This document shows positions 51,260 through 60,341 of a stretch of 64,000 nucleotides of DNA, piece by piece; the stretch's first letter is position 1; each line of letters begins with the position of its first letter. Made by a program: the position numbers and the translations under genes. The DNA comes from Paenibacillus vietnamensis (GTDB lineage Bacteria > Bacillota > Bacilli > Paenibacillales > Paenibacillaceae). The stretch is taken from positions 61,446-125,445 of the forward strand of contig NZ_JAHMHW010000015.1 in the NCBI RefSeq assembly GCF_020169515.1. The letters run 5' to 3'. The notes under the pieces were generated by a model. That model was given only the letters and a program-made list of their open reading frames with translations, made no database searches and was not told where the DNA came from.

Positions 51260-51981
51260 TGGAAGCAACAGCGGTGAAAACAGGGACTCTTTATGGGGTA
51301 GGCGTCGGTCCCGGAGATCCGGAGCTGATTACCGTCAAAGCCTTCCGTCTGATGAAGGAATGTGCGGTGATCGCTTATCCGAGGAAGCGTATGGGAGGCA
51401 AATCGTACGCATTGGAAATCGTCGAGCTTTATGTGAATACGAACGAGAAGGAGATGCTCGGCCTTGTTTTTCCCATGACCAAGGATAAGGCGGCGCTCGA
51501 CAGGGAGTGGAACAAGACCGTAACCCTCTGCTACGAGCATTTGAAGGAAGGCCGCGATATTGTGTTTGTAACGGAAGGTGACCCGAACCTGTACAGCACC
51601 TTTATTCATATGGCCCGACTGATGCAGGAGCTGCATCCGGAGGTGCCGATCCGTTCCGTTCCGGGCATTTCTTCTTTCCTGGGAGCGGCGGCTCGCCTTG
51701 GCATTCATTTGGCGGATGGAGATGAACAGGTTGCGATCGTTCCTGCAACGGAAGACCGCGATGCGATGAAAAAAGCAATTATCGAGCACGATACGGTTAT
51801 TTTTATTAAGGTGGCCAAGGTGATCGACATGATGATCGATCTATTGGAAGAGTTGGATCTGGCGGACAAGGCGTCCGTTGTTACGAAAGTAACCTCTCCC
51901 CAAGAGCTGATCTGGCGTAACGTGCGCGAGCTAAAGGGCCAGGAGCTGGAATATTTAACGTTGATGGCGGTGAGAAAATAA
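51259..51981 (+). CDS. cbiL: Precorrin-2/cobalt-factor II C20-methyltransferase CbiL
   Basis: SAM-dependent methylase of C20, 240 aa. The N-terminal GVGVGPGDPELITVKAFRLM is the typical tetrapyrrole methylase P-loop-like motif; VTEGDPNLYSTFIHMA and PGISSFLGAAARLGIHL follow. The ATG shares one base with the cbiET stop, and its own stop overlaps the cbiF start by one base, so the three genes are translationally coupled. Confidence 0.95.
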   Translation: MEATAVKTGTLYGVGVGPGDPELITVKAFRLMKECAVIAYPRKRMGGKSYALEIVELYVNTNEKEMLGLVFPMTKDKAALDREWNKTVTLCYEHLKEGRDIVFVTEGDPNLYSTFIHMARLMQELHPEVPIRSVPGISSFLGAAARLGIHLADGDEQVAIVPATEDRDAMKKAIIEHDTVIFIKVAKVIDMMIDLLEELDLADKASVVTKVTSPQELIWRNVRELKGQELEYLTLMAVRK

Positions 51982-52772
51982 TGGAAATGGAAGCGAAGGT
52001 TTATATTGTCGGGGCCGGTCCGGGAGACCCCGATCTCATTACGGTTAAAGGCTTGAAAATCATACAGCAGGCAGATGTCATACTGTATACGGATTCGCTT
52101 GTGAATGAAGATCTGATTGCCCGTGCCGGCGAGCATACTCAGGTGCTGCAGAGCTCCGGCATGGACCTGGAAGAAATGGTTGATCTTATGGCAGCGGCGG
52201 CAGCCGAAGGAAAAAGCGTGGCGCGGGTTCACACAGGCGACCCTTCGATGTACGGGGCTATTTTGGAGCAAATGGTGCTGCTTAAGCAGCGCGGGATTTC
52301 CTATGAGATCGTTCCCGGCGTCAGCTCCGTCTTTGCATCGGCGGCGGCGCTCGGAGCCGAATTAACGGTGCCCGATTTGACCCAGACGGTCATCCTGACC
52401 CGTGCGGAAGGGCGGACCCCGGTTCCCGAGAGGGAGAAGCTGCGCGATCTGGCTTCGCATCATTGCACCGTCGCTCTTTTCTTAAGCGCTACGCTTGCCA
52501 AGAAGGTCGTTAAGGAATTTCTCGCCGCCGGCTGGTCGGAGGATACTCCGGTAGCTGTCGTGCAGAGAGCGACATGGCCTGACCAGAAAATCGTACGCAC
52601 TACGCTTGCGGGCCTCGACCAGGCTTTGCGTGAGGCCGGCATCCGTATGCATGCCATGATTTTGGCCGGCAGGGCGCTTGACCCTTCACTGGTGGATCGC
52701 GACGAGCACCGGTCCAAGCTGTACGACAAGTCGTTTACGCACGGGTACAGGAAAGGGGTTACCTCCAAATGA
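51981..52772 (+). CDS. cbiF: Precorrin-4/cobalt-precorrin-4 C11-methyltransferase CbiF
   Basis: Methylates C11, 263 aa. VGAGPGDPDLITVKGLKII near the start, VHTGDPSMYGAILEQM, PGVSSVFASAAALGAEL and TVPDLTQTVILTRAEGRTPVP match CbiF/CobM. The C terminus has SKLYDKSFTHGYRK, a typical ending. It overlaps cbiL by one base and cbiG by 4 bp. Confidence 0.96.
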   Translation: MEMEAKVYIVGAGPGDPDLITVKGLKIIQQADVILYTDSLVNEDLIARAGEHTQVLQSSGMDLEEMVDLMAAAAAEGKSVARVHTGDPSMYGAILEQMVLLKQRGISYEIVPGVSSVFASAAALGAELTVPDLTQTVILTRAEGRTPVPEREKLRDLASHHCTVALFLSATLAKKVVKEFLAAGWSEDTPVAVVQRATWPDQKIVRTTLAGLDQALREAGIRMHAMILAGRALDPSLVDRDEHRSKLYDKSFTHGYRKGVTSK

Positions 52773-53878
52773 CGAAGCCGTACGTAACCGTCGCTATTAC
52801 GAAGCACGGAGTTGAACTGGCCCGCGATCTGGCTGAGCATTTTCCGGGAACCGATCTCTATTATATGAGCAAATTTGCAAGAGGCGACGAGCAGGAAAAG
52901 GGATATCAGCTGTTCGAGGGCTCTGTCAAGCTGATCCTGCCGGATTTGTTCAAGCAATACAGCGGACTGATCATCATCATTTCCCTTGGAGCCGTCGTGC
53001 GCATGATCGCGCCGATATTGGAGGACAAGAAAAAAGATCCCGCCGTCGTCGTCATTGACGACCGCGGTGAGCATGTGATCAGTGTTCTGTCCGGCCATCT
53101 TGGCGGAGCGAACGAGCTGACCCGCGAAGTGGCCCGGACGATCGGGGCGCGTCCCGTCATTACGACCGCTTCCGATGTGCAGCAGACGATACCGGTCGAT
53201 TTATTCGGCCGCACTTTCGGATGGGAGATTGACAGCTTTGATCGAGCGACTCCCGTAAGTGCTTCCGTCGTGAACGAGGAACGGATAGCGGTCGTACAAG
53301 AAGCGGGCGAGACGAATTGGTGGACGTATGACAGGCCTCTTCCATCGCATATCCGCACTTATTCAAGCGCTAGCGAAGCGATGGAAACGGAGTTTGATGC
53401 GGCGTTAGTCGTAACGGACCGGTTATTGAATGCGCAGGAAGCCGCCGCGCTGCTCGGAAACGGCGTCATGTACCGCCCGAAAACGATTGTGCTGGGCATC
53501 GGCTGCAACAGAGGCACGCCCGCCGAGGAGATCGAGCAGACCATATCGGATACGCTGAACGAGCTTCAATTATCGGTCAAAAGCGTGCGCAATGTCGCGA
53601 CCATTGATCTTAAAAAAGATGAGCAAGGGCTGCTTGACGTTTGCGGGAAATTCAAATGGAGGCTGGACACGTATACGCCGGAAGAGCTGAACCGGGTGCC
53701 GGTCAAAAATCCGTCCGACACCGTGTATAAGTATACAGGCGCTTATGGAGTGAGCGAGCCTGCCGCACTCCTTTCATCGGGCGCATCGGACTGGCTGCTG
53801 GAAAAGCGCAAGAGCGGCAATGTAACGATTTCCGTCGCCCGCATACCTAACGTCCCTGCTGCCGGGGTGACGCCGTGA
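52769..53878 (+). CDS. cbiG: Cobalt-precorrin-5A hydrolase CbiG
   Basis: Opens the delta-lactone of cobalt-precorrin-5A with release of acetaldehyde, 369 aa. The N-terminal domain (VAITKHGVELARDLAEHF), the middle PAVVVIDDRGEHVISVLSGHLGGANEL motif, and the C-terminal LGIGCNRGTPAEEIEQ are the three CbiG parts. CbiG belongs to the anaerobic pathway, agreeing with CbiX and CbiD here. It overlaps both neighbours by 4 bp. Confidence 0.96.
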   Translation: MTKPYVTVAITKHGVELARDLAEHFPGTDLYYMSKFARGDEQEKGYQLFEGSVKLILPDLFKQYSGLIIIISLGAVVRMIAPILEDKKKDPAVVVIDDRGEHVISVLSGHLGGANELTREVARTIGARPVITTASDVQQTIPVDLFGRTFGWEIDSFDRATPVSASVVNEERIAVVQEAGETNWWTYDRPLPSHIRTYSSASEAMETEFDAALVVTDRLLNAQEAAALLGNGVMYRPKTIVLGIGCNRGTPAEEIEQTISDTLNELQLSVKSVRNVATIDLKKDEQGLLDVCGKFKWRLDTYTPEELNRVPVKNPSDTVYKYTGAYGVSEPAALLSSGASDWLLEKRKSGNVTISVARIPNVPAAGVTP

Positions 53879-55287
53879 ATGACGCTAGAAAACGGATTGT
53901 CATTGCAGGTACGGGCAGCGGCGTCGGTAAAACAACGATTACGATCGGACTCATGGGAGCCTTGAAGCGCCGTGGATTAAACGTGCAGGGCTTTAAATGC
54001 GGACCGGATTATATCGATCCTACCTATCATACAGCCGTCACCGGCCGAACATCGCGGAATCTGGACACGTGGATGCTGTCCCACGATACGATGCGGGAAA
54101 TTTTCCTAAGAGGCTCCGAGGGGGCGGATATTTCGGTAATTGAAGGGGTCATGGGCCTTTACGACGGGAAAAGCCCTTTGGCGAACACGGGCTCCACAGC
54201 CGAAATCGCCATGCTTCTCGACAGCCCCGTTATCCTGATCGTCAACGCGCAGAGTATGGCGCGAAGCGCAGCCGCTGTCGTCTTAGGTTATCAAAAGCTG
54301 GACGAGCGGGTCCGCATCGCCGCTGTCATCGTCAACAAATGCGGCAGCCATGGACACTATCAGCTTGTAAAATCAGCCATCGAGCAGGAATGTAACATTC
54401 CGGTTATCGGCTGGCTGGGACGCGACGAGCAGCTGGAAATTCCCGAGCGCCATCTCGGTTTGATCCCCGCGATCGAACGCGGCGAGCTAACGCCTTTTTT
54501 GGAGCGTGCCGCTGATTTGATCGAGAAGGGGATCGATCTCGAAGCCGTTGTTTCCTTGGCGGAGGGAGCCGGTGAGCTAGCCTGGCCGGTGACGCGGCTG
54601 TTTGCCGCCAAGTCCAAACCGGGCGACGGTCCGGGCATTGCGGTTGCGCGTGACGCGGCGTTCAATTTTTATTACCCCGAAAATCTTGAACTGCTGGAGC
54701 AAAAGGGGGCCAAGCTCCTTTACTTTAGTCCGCTGGCCGGCGAGAAAGTGCCTGCCGACGCGGACGGGCTTTATATCGGCGGCGGTTTTCCGGAGGAATT
54801 CGCAGCGGAGCTTGCCGCTCATGAGCCTGTCAAAGCGGATTTAAAAACGCGTATCGGCGAAGGGCTTCCCGTGTTCGCAGAGTGCGGAGGTTATATGTAT
54901 CTTACCCGTTCGATAACGGACCGTGCAGGCGCCAGGCATGAAATGGTCGGTGTCATTCCTGCCGAGGTGAAGATGCAAAACAAGCTGGCTGCCTTAGGTT
55001 ACCGGGAAGCAAGAGCTTTAGGCGACTGTATTCTTATGGAACGGGATGAAATCATTCGCGGGCATGAATTTCATTATTCAACGTTAACGGCGGAGCGGGA
55101 CGATTACCCATATGTCTATGAAACGAAAGGGCTGCGCGGCGCCGGACGAGAGGGATATTTTACGGAAAATATAATGGCCGGCTACACGCATGTTCATTTT
55201 GCATCAAACCCGAAGGCGGCGGACCGGTTTATCGCCGGCTGCGGGAACTATCGCAGAAAGAGAGGCGCAGATCATGGAACAGTCTGA
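53875..55287 (+). CDS. cbiA: Cobyrinate a,c-diamide synthase CbiA
   Basis: Glutamine-dependent amidation of the a and c acetate groups, 470 aa. The N-terminal ATPase domain has GTGSGVGKTTITIGLM (P-loop), KCGPDYIDPTYH and EGVMGLYDG. The C-terminal class I glutaminase has the nucleophile Cys in PVFAECGGYMYL and a His/Glu pair near FHYSTL and YTHVHFASNP. GTG start overlapping cbiG by 4 bp. Confidence 0.96.
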   Translation: MNDARKRIVIAGTGSGVGKTTITIGLMGALKRRGLNVQGFKCGPDYIDPTYHTAVTGRTSRNLDTWMLSHDTMREIFLRGSEGADISVIEGVMGLYDGKSPLANTGSTAEIAMLLDSPVILIVNAQSMARSAAAVVLGYQKLDERVRIAAVIVNKCGSHGHYQLVKSAIEQECNIPVIGWLGRDEQLEIPERHLGLIPAIERGELTPFLERAADLIEKGIDLEAVVSLAEGAGELAWPVTRLFAAKSKPGDGPGIAVARDAAFNFYYPENLELLEQKGAKLLYFSPLAGEKVPADADGLYIGGGFPEEFAAELAAHEPVKADLKTRIGEGLPVFAECGGYMYLTRSITDRAGARHEMVGVIPAEVKMQNKLAALGYREARALGDCILMERDEIIRGHEFHYSTLTAERDDYPYVYETKGLRGAGREGYFTENIMAGYTHVHFASNPKAADRFIAGCGNYRRKRGADHGTV

Positions 55288-55831
55288 TAGAAGAAAGAAT
55301 CGCAAAGGATACACTCTCGTGTATACGGGCGACGGTAAAGGGAAAACAACCGCATCGCTAGGGCTGGCCGTTCGTGCGACAGGACGGGGCTTTAAAGTGC
55401 TTATTTTGCAATTTATCAAATCCCCGCAGCGTACTTACGGCGAGCATATCGCGTTATCCAAGCTTGGTGTCGATATCCGGCAGCTGGGCGTAGGCTTCAC
55501 CTGGACCAAAACGCCGGAGGAGCACCGGGCCGCTCTGCAAACCGCATGGTCGATTGCGAAGCAGGAGGTTATGAACGGCGACTGGGATGTCGTCATTTTG
55601 GATGAGATCCACAATGCGCTCGCCATCGATAAGTTCCCGGTCGGCGATGTTCTGCCTCTTCATGAAGTGCTGGAGCTGATCGAACGACGGCCCGGCCATT
55701 TGCATCTCGTCCTGACGGGCAGAAACGCCAAACAGGAAATTATCGAAAAAGCCGATCTGGTTTCTGAAGTACAGGTCGTCAAGCACTATTACAACGAAGG
55801 CGTCCCTGCCGTATTAGGCATTGAATATTAA
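55274..55831 (+). CDS. btuR: Cob(I)yrinate a,c-diamide adenosyltransferase BtuR/CobO
   Basis: Adds the 5'-deoxyadenosyl group to cobalt, 185 aa, CobA/CobO/BtuR family. The reversed-type P-loop YTGDGKGKTTASLGLAVRA is near residue 15, and VILDEIHNALAID and HLVLTGRNAKQEIIEKADLVSE follow. ATG at 55274 lies 14 bp inside cbiA; the frame extends upstream inside cbiA but without a ribosome site. Confidence 0.95.
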   Translation: MEQSDRRKNRKGYTLVYTGDGKGKTTASLGLAVRATGRGFKVLILQFIKSPQRTYGEHIALSKLGVDIRQLGVGFTWTKTPEEHRAALQTAWSIAKQEVMNGDWDVVILDEIHNALAIDKFPVGDVLPLHEVLELIERRPGHLHLVLTGRNAKQEIIEKADLVSEVQVVKHYYNEGVPAVLGIEY

Positions 55832-55848
55832 AGGAGCTGTAAAAATAG

Positions 55849-56406
55849 ATGTCAATCCTTGAAGCATTGAAAAGCCGCAGGGCGGAACGCCATTATGAGC
55901 CCCGCGAGGTAGAAGAGGGCAAGATTGCCGCATTGCTTGAAGCGGCTACCTGGGCGCCGAACGACCGTTTGCGCGAGCCTTGGCATTACTATGTCATACG
56001 AGGTGTTACCAAACGGCGGTATCAAGAGATGGCGCAGGAGTATTTGGAAGAAAGGTTTCCTTCGAAACCCAATCTCGTGAAAGAGTCGATGACCGTTCTG
56101 CAAAATACGCCTCTGATCATTGTGGTGACTGCCGATATCGTTCCCGGCGACGAAGCTTCCTCGGAGGATAACGAGTATGCCGTATGCTGCTCCATCCATT
56201 CGATGTGGCTTGCGGCCCGGGAGCTCGGGCTCGGCATGGTATGGAGAACGCGGGGAGTCGGGCTTGTCCGCGACGAAAGGCTGAACCGGTTTATCGGCAG
56301 CCCGGACAATAAAAAGGTGATCGGGACGATTTTTATCGGCTACTCCCAGGCTGAAGCGCCGGTTACGAAACGTACGCCGTTTTCGGAGAAAACGACATGG
56401 CTGTGA
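55849..56406 (+). CDS. Nitroreductase-family flavoprotein in cobalamin operon
   Basis: FMN-dependent oxidoreductase-like protein, 185 aa. SILEALKSRRAERHYEPREV is the standard N-terminal FMN-binding start and AATWAPNDRLREPWHYYVI follows. The GLGMVWRTRGVG segment is as in YdjA-type small nitroreductases. It is not BluB-like by eye (no DRWDF-type BluB motifs). In this operon it could reduce Co(II) corrinoid for the adenosyltransferase upstream, or act on a corrin intermediate; this is inference. It follows btuR by 17 bp. Confidence 0.85.
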   Translation: MSILEALKSRRAERHYEPREVEEGKIAALLEAATWAPNDRLREPWHYYVIRGVTKRRYQEMAQEYLEERFPSKPNLVKESMTVLQNTPLIIVVTADIVPGDEASSEDNEYAVCCSIHSMWLAARELGLGMVWRTRGVGLVRDERLNRFIGSPDNKKVIGTIFIGYSQAEAPVTKRTPFSEKTTWL

Positions 56407-56819
56407 ACCTGCAAAGCAGCTATGACAACCAGGAAGGGGCTGCTGAAATGTCAAACCAGTCCGTCAGTACAAAACGCCGGGTGCTCGGCCAGGTCGTGAT
56501 CTGCTCAGGCTGCTGCTGCGGCCGGACGGATAAAGGGAAACCGGCCATTCCGGAAGAGTGGCTGAAGAGCAGCTGGAAGCAGGCGGGACTGCTGCGATCG
56601 ATCCAGCTGACGATTAGCGGCTGTCTCGGGCCATGCGATTTGACGAACGTCATTTCCATTCTAACCCCGCAGGGGCAAATATGGCTGGGCGGAATAACCG
56701 GCCGGCACCAGTATGAAGCGCTGCTGGAATGGGCGCTGGCTTCATCGGATGCCGGCCGTCTTGTCGATTTGCCCGCTATTTTGGAAGCTCAACGATTTGA
56801 ACGCTATAGCCTGTCATAG
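56397..56819 (+). CDS. CbiW-like (2Fe-2S) thioredoxin-fold ferredoxin
   Basis: Small Fe-S protein, 140 aa. It has the 2Fe-2S cysteine set VICSGCCCGRTDKG and SGCLGPCDLTNVI, with a closing ITGRHQYEALLEWA helix, the thioredoxin-like ferredoxin fold. Such a protein (CbiW) is part of the B. megaterium cobalamin operon. It may pass electrons to CbiH60, CbiJ or the nitroreductase; inferred. ATG at 56397 overlaps the nitroreductase stop and has GGAG at 8 bp; ATG at 56448 with AGGAAGG at 10 bp would give a 123-aa form. Last gene of the operon; it overlaps the convergent kinase gene by 6 bp. Confidence 0.85.
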   Translation: MAVNLQSSYDNQEGAAEMSNQSVSTKRRVLGQVVICSGCCCGRTDKGKPAIPEEWLKSSWKQAGLLRSIQLTISGCLGPCDLTNVISILTPQGQIWLGGITGRHQYEALLEWALASSDAGRLVDLPAILEAQRFERYSLS

Positions 56820-58610
56820 TGCCCTAGAGGCGCTTTCGCGGGACAATTGCCGGCTGTTAGGGAGAAGCTTCGGCAGCTCCACGGTGACGGTGCTTCCCTG
56901 TCCCGGTCTGCTTGCCATCCGCATCGAAGCCTGACCGCCGAATAAATGCTCGACCCGTTTCCGGGTATGGGATAATCCGATATGCCTGAGACCGGAGTTT
57001 TTTTTCCGCTCCCCCATCTCCCAAATCGTTTGCAGCTGCTCCGGTTCAATGCCGATTCCGTCATCTTCGATCTGAATGACAAGAGTTTGCCTGGTGACGG
57101 CTGCGGAAATGCGTATCGTGCCTGCCGCATCCTTGGGGCAAATGCCGTGAAATATCGCGTTTTCCACAAAAGGCTGGATCAGGTTCCGCGGAACCAGGCA
57201 GTCATCGGCCTCATGCCGGATATCCCATACAACGTCAAACATATCGATATAGCGGTAAGATTGAATGGCGATATAGTCGCGCAGCAGACGGATTTCTTCA
57301 CGCAGCGGGATCAGGGCTCCGGCCCCGTCCATTTTGACCGCATCCTGCAAAATTCGAATAAAGGCTCCGACCATACGGACAATGTCGTCATTTCCTTGCT
57401 TTTGAGCCATATAGATGACCGCGTTCAAAGTATTGTAGACGAAATGCGGATTCAATCGGGACAGCAAAAGCTCGAGCTCCAGCTCGCGTTTATCTTTCTC
57501 GTGCTGAATCGATTCCTCCAAATGCACCTTAAGCTGGTCGGTCATACGGTTAAAGCCGAGGCCGAGCTTCTCCAGCTCGTCTCCGGTTCTAATATGAACG
57601 GACGTATTCAGATTTCCGCTTGAGACGGCATTCATCGCGTGATATAGGCGCATTATCGGCCTGGTTATGCGGAAGATGGCCGGCATCATAAGAAGCAGAA
57701 TCAAGATCGTACTGGTCATCGAAAAAAATCCGAGCAGGTAGATGACGATCTTGCCCCGTTCCATCAGGGAGGCTTGTGAAATAAAAGTCACAAGCTTCCA
57801 ATTGTTGCTCTCGAACCGGTCGATCAGCATATACCCCCCTTTGACGGAAGAAATCCCTTCAGGCTGCTTCTCGGAAGCGGTTAGAAGAAGGGAGCGCGTA
57901 AGCGGATGTCCGGCTTCCTGCTTCTTTTTTCCATATAACAAATACCCCGCTTGATTCGTCCAAAGCAAATCTTCAAAATCGTCGCTGCCGAAGTCAAGCA
58001 AGGACTCGAAGCTTTCGTAATCGAGGTTAAGGATCAGCTCTCCGATCGTGCGCCCCGGCTGTTCGATATCTTTTACCGTTACGATAAAACTGATGATCCT
58101 GCCTTTCTCCACGGTATTGCTGTTCAGGATCATTTCATGCGGCTCGGTAAAAGAATGCTGCTGACCGGACCGGATATGATTCCGGTACCAATCCTCTTTC
58201 AGCCGTTCGCTAAAGTACCGGTCGTTCCTCGCTTCGCTCCAAAATACGCGGCGATCCGGCAGGACCAGGGCGAAGCTGCTTACTTCCTTCCGCAGCCCTT
58301 TATTTTCATCCAAATAATCAAGCGTGTCGGACAAAAGCGCAAATTGGCTGAACGTATCCAGTTGGTCGTAGGTTTTATAAAACGATTGCAGCTGATTGGA
58401 AATGATAAGCGAGAATGAAAATTGAGCGATATCATCCGTCATGTATTCAAGCTGTCTGACCGTTTGGCTGAGCTTGGTTTCATCTTCATGTATGATCTGC
58501 TTCACGACGATGGACTGATAATAATAATAGGTGAATGCCGCTGACAGCAGGAAGCTGATAATGGCCACCATGACGATTCGCTGCAAAATAACGGAACGGA
58601 TGCTTTTCAC
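56814..58610 (-). CDS. Two-component sensor kinase, YesM type
   Basis: Membrane sensor kinase of the sensor_HK_5TM-less YesM class, 598 aa. TM1 about 10-32, a large extracellular Cache-like region (about 33-285), TM2 about 288-315, HAMP (about 315-370), then the phospho-acceptor domain RLNPHFVYNTLNAVIYMA (His389) and HATPase with PFVENAIFHGI, EDDGIGI and GLSHTRKRV. Cotranscribed downstream... of the response regulator gene, whose stop overlaps its start by 4 bp. Probably senses a sugar or cell-envelope signal for the ABC importer divergent from it. Confidence 0.93.
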   Translation of the reverse strand: MKSIRSVILQRIVMVAIISFLLSAAFTYYYYQSIVVKQIIHEDETKLSQTVRQLEYMTDDIAQFSFSLIISNQLQSFYKTYDQLDTFSQFALLSDTLDYLDENKGLRKEVSSFALVLPDRRVFWSEARNDRYFSERLKEDWYRNHIRSGQQHSFTEPHEMILNSNTVEKGRIISFIVTVKDIEQPGRTIGELILNLDYESFESLLDFGSDDFEDLLWTNQAGYLLYGKKKQEAGHPLTRSLLLTASEKQPEGISSVKGGYMLIDRFESNNWKLVTFISQASLMERGKIVIYLLGFFSMTSTILILLLMMPAIFRITRPIMRLYHAMNAVSSGNLNTSVHIRTGDELEKLGLGFNRMTDQLKVHLEESIQHEKDKRELELELLLSRLNPHFVYNTLNAVIYMAQKQGNDDIVRMVGAFIRILQDAVKMDGAGALIPLREEIRLLRDYIAIQSYRYIDMFDVVWDIRHEADDCLVPRNLIQPFVENAIFHGICPKDAAGTIRISAAVTRQTLVIQIEDDGIGIEPEQLQTIWEMGERKKNSGLRHIGLSHTRKRVEHLFGGQASMRMASRPGQGSTVTVELPKLLPNSRQLSRESASRAL

Positions 58611-60163
58611 TGGGCGTAGCCTCCATGCCGGTATTGATGGGGAAGCATGCCTGTCGTTTTTTTGAAAACCTGACTGAAATGCTGGGACGAGCGATACCCG
58701 ACCCGGGCGGACACCTCGGTCATTTTGGCGTCTTCCCGGCTTAAGATACGTTTGGCCTGATTGATCCGGTGCTCCGTCAAATAATCAAGAAACGTACGTT
58801 CAAGCTCCCGCTTAAATAGCTGATGGAGGTAGGAGGCGCTGATTCCCGTCGAACGGGATACATCCTCAATATTAATATCCTCATGATAATGAGCATGGAT
58901 ATAGTCCAAAGCCTTTAGCAGTTTATTGGAAATGCGGTCGTATTCATTTGAGCTGGAGCACAGCTTTTGAATCGTCTCGTTAAATTTGTTCATGATCTGA
59001 TCGATATGGTAGACGGGCTCATCTTCCGCCATCATCAGATCGGTTTCCGGCAAGCCTTTGCCGGAAAGACGCTGATTCATAAGTCCGGTCAGGGTATGAA
59101 TCGTTTCGTATAAGCCGGACAGATCCCACCCAGGATGGCACAAGGAATGAAATTGTTTTTGGATAGCGTTTTCAATTCGTTTGGGATCATTTTGGTCCAT
59201 GCCCTCCAGCAGCTCCTCCAGTCGAAAAGTCCGGGCCGCCGGCAAATAAGCTGCGCCGTCTTGAGGCGGAAGCGGGAGGTCATCCGCACAGACAATCGTT
59301 TCCTTTCCGCAAAATACCGCGTGTCGTGCCGCAGCTTCGACCTTGCGCAAAGTATGGGGAAGCAGGGAGAGATCGCTGCTTTGGAAAGAGTAATATAAGG
59401 AATAGCTCCGCTCGTTATGCCGGTTGATAGAAGCATGAATGGCTGCCGCAAGCTTCCGGAAGGCGTCCCGCATGAGAGCTGCCGATTTATTTTTTTGGGA
59501 GAACAAGGCGATGCGCTGGCTGCGGTTAAGCGCAAACTCCCCGACGAGCTGCCAATCCGGCTGACCGGAGCACAAGCTTATTTCGCAGGAGGTCCATTTG
59601 AGCGGCTGAAGAGTGTCGCTTCTACCGGCTGCAGACGGTACAGCCGTGAACGGCGAGTCTCCCTGGATGAGCATCATGGCGAAAGGAGGCGCAGCCTGGA
59701 GCTCCTTCATAACGTTCGGCAGCTCCGCTCCCGTGACGATTTCCACGAGCTGCTCCGACCGCTGCTGCCTTCTTTGTTTTTCGCCCTCTTCCCAGCTTTT
59801 CCGTGCCTTGTCCAGCTCGTGGAGCAGCTTGTCCCGGTCAACCTCATGCTTGATCAAATAGCTGGATACGCTGCCGAAGGATATGGCTTGCCTGGCGTAC
59901 TCGAAATCCTGATGAGCGCTCATGACAATGAATTTTACGCCTAATTTGAGCTCGGAAACCGCCCGGATGAGCTCCAGGCCGTCCATGACAGGCATACGGA
60001 TATCGACGATCATAATTTGAGGCTGAATTTCCCCGCATAGACGCAAGGCACTTTTTCCGTTCGTCGCGGTTGCTGCGATTTCGTAGCCGTATTCGTGCCA
60101 TGGCAGAACACTTTTGATATGCTCGAGTGCAATACGTTCGTCATCGACCAATATGATCTTCAT
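58607..60163 (-). CDS. Two-component response regulator, YesN/AraC type
   Basis: Response regulator, 518 aa. N-terminal receiver with acidic pair DD (residues 7-8), phospho-acceptor Asp54 in MIVDIRMPVMDG and Lys105 (YLIKHE; the usual KP is KH). A long middle region (about 125-410) of unknown fold is followed by an AraC HTH pair (about 420-515): IEDVSRSTGISASYLHQLFKREL and MTEVSARVGYRSSQHFSQVFKKTTG. GGAGG precedes the ATG at 60163. First gene of the pair with the kinase and divergent from the ABC importer 178 bp away, which it likely activates. Confidence 0.93.
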   Translation of the reverse strand: MKIILVDDERIALEHIKSVLPWHEYGYEIAATATNGKSALRLCGEIQPQIMIVDIRMPVMDGLELIRAVSELKLGVKFIVMSAHQDFEYARQAISFGSVSSYLIKHEVDRDKLLHELDKARKSWEEGEKQRRQQRSEQLVEIVTGAELPNVMKELQAAPPFAMMLIQGDSPFTAVPSAAGRSDTLQPLKWTSCEISLCSGQPDWQLVGEFALNRSQRIALFSQKNKSAALMRDAFRKLAAAIHASINRHNERSYSLYYSFQSSDLSLLPHTLRKVEAAARHAVFCGKETIVCADDLPLPPQDGAAYLPAARTFRLEELLEGMDQNDPKRIENAIQKQFHSLCHPGWDLSGLYETIHTLTGLMNQRLSGKGLPETDLMMAEDEPVYHIDQIMNKFNETIQKLCSSSNEYDRISNKLLKALDYIHAHYHEDINIEDVSRSTGISASYLHQLFKRELERTFLDYLTEHRINQAKRILSREDAKMTEVSARVGYRSSQHFSQVFKKTTGMLPHQYRHGGYAQ

Positions 60164-60267
60164 CGCCTCAACCTCCGCTTGATTTGCTGTATGGATGATT
60201 ATAACGTACATCAGGGCCCTTGAAGCAAGGGGAGTGTAGGAATGCAACCAAAAGTGTAGAATCGCAA

Positions 60268-60299
60268 TGTTTACGCTTACATTTACGGCGGGGTATATT
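60268..60299 (+). promoter_or_regulatory. Sugar importer promoter with cre-like site
   Basis: TTACGC (60271-60276), 17 bp, TATATT (60294-60299). TGTTTACGCTTACA (60268-60281) overlaps the -35 and fits the CcpA cre consensus with one mismatch. Placement would let CcpA block the promoter. Confidence 0.5.
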
Positions 60300-60341
60300 G
60301 AAAACGCAGAGATTATCCAATGAAAAGGGAGAGATTATTCG

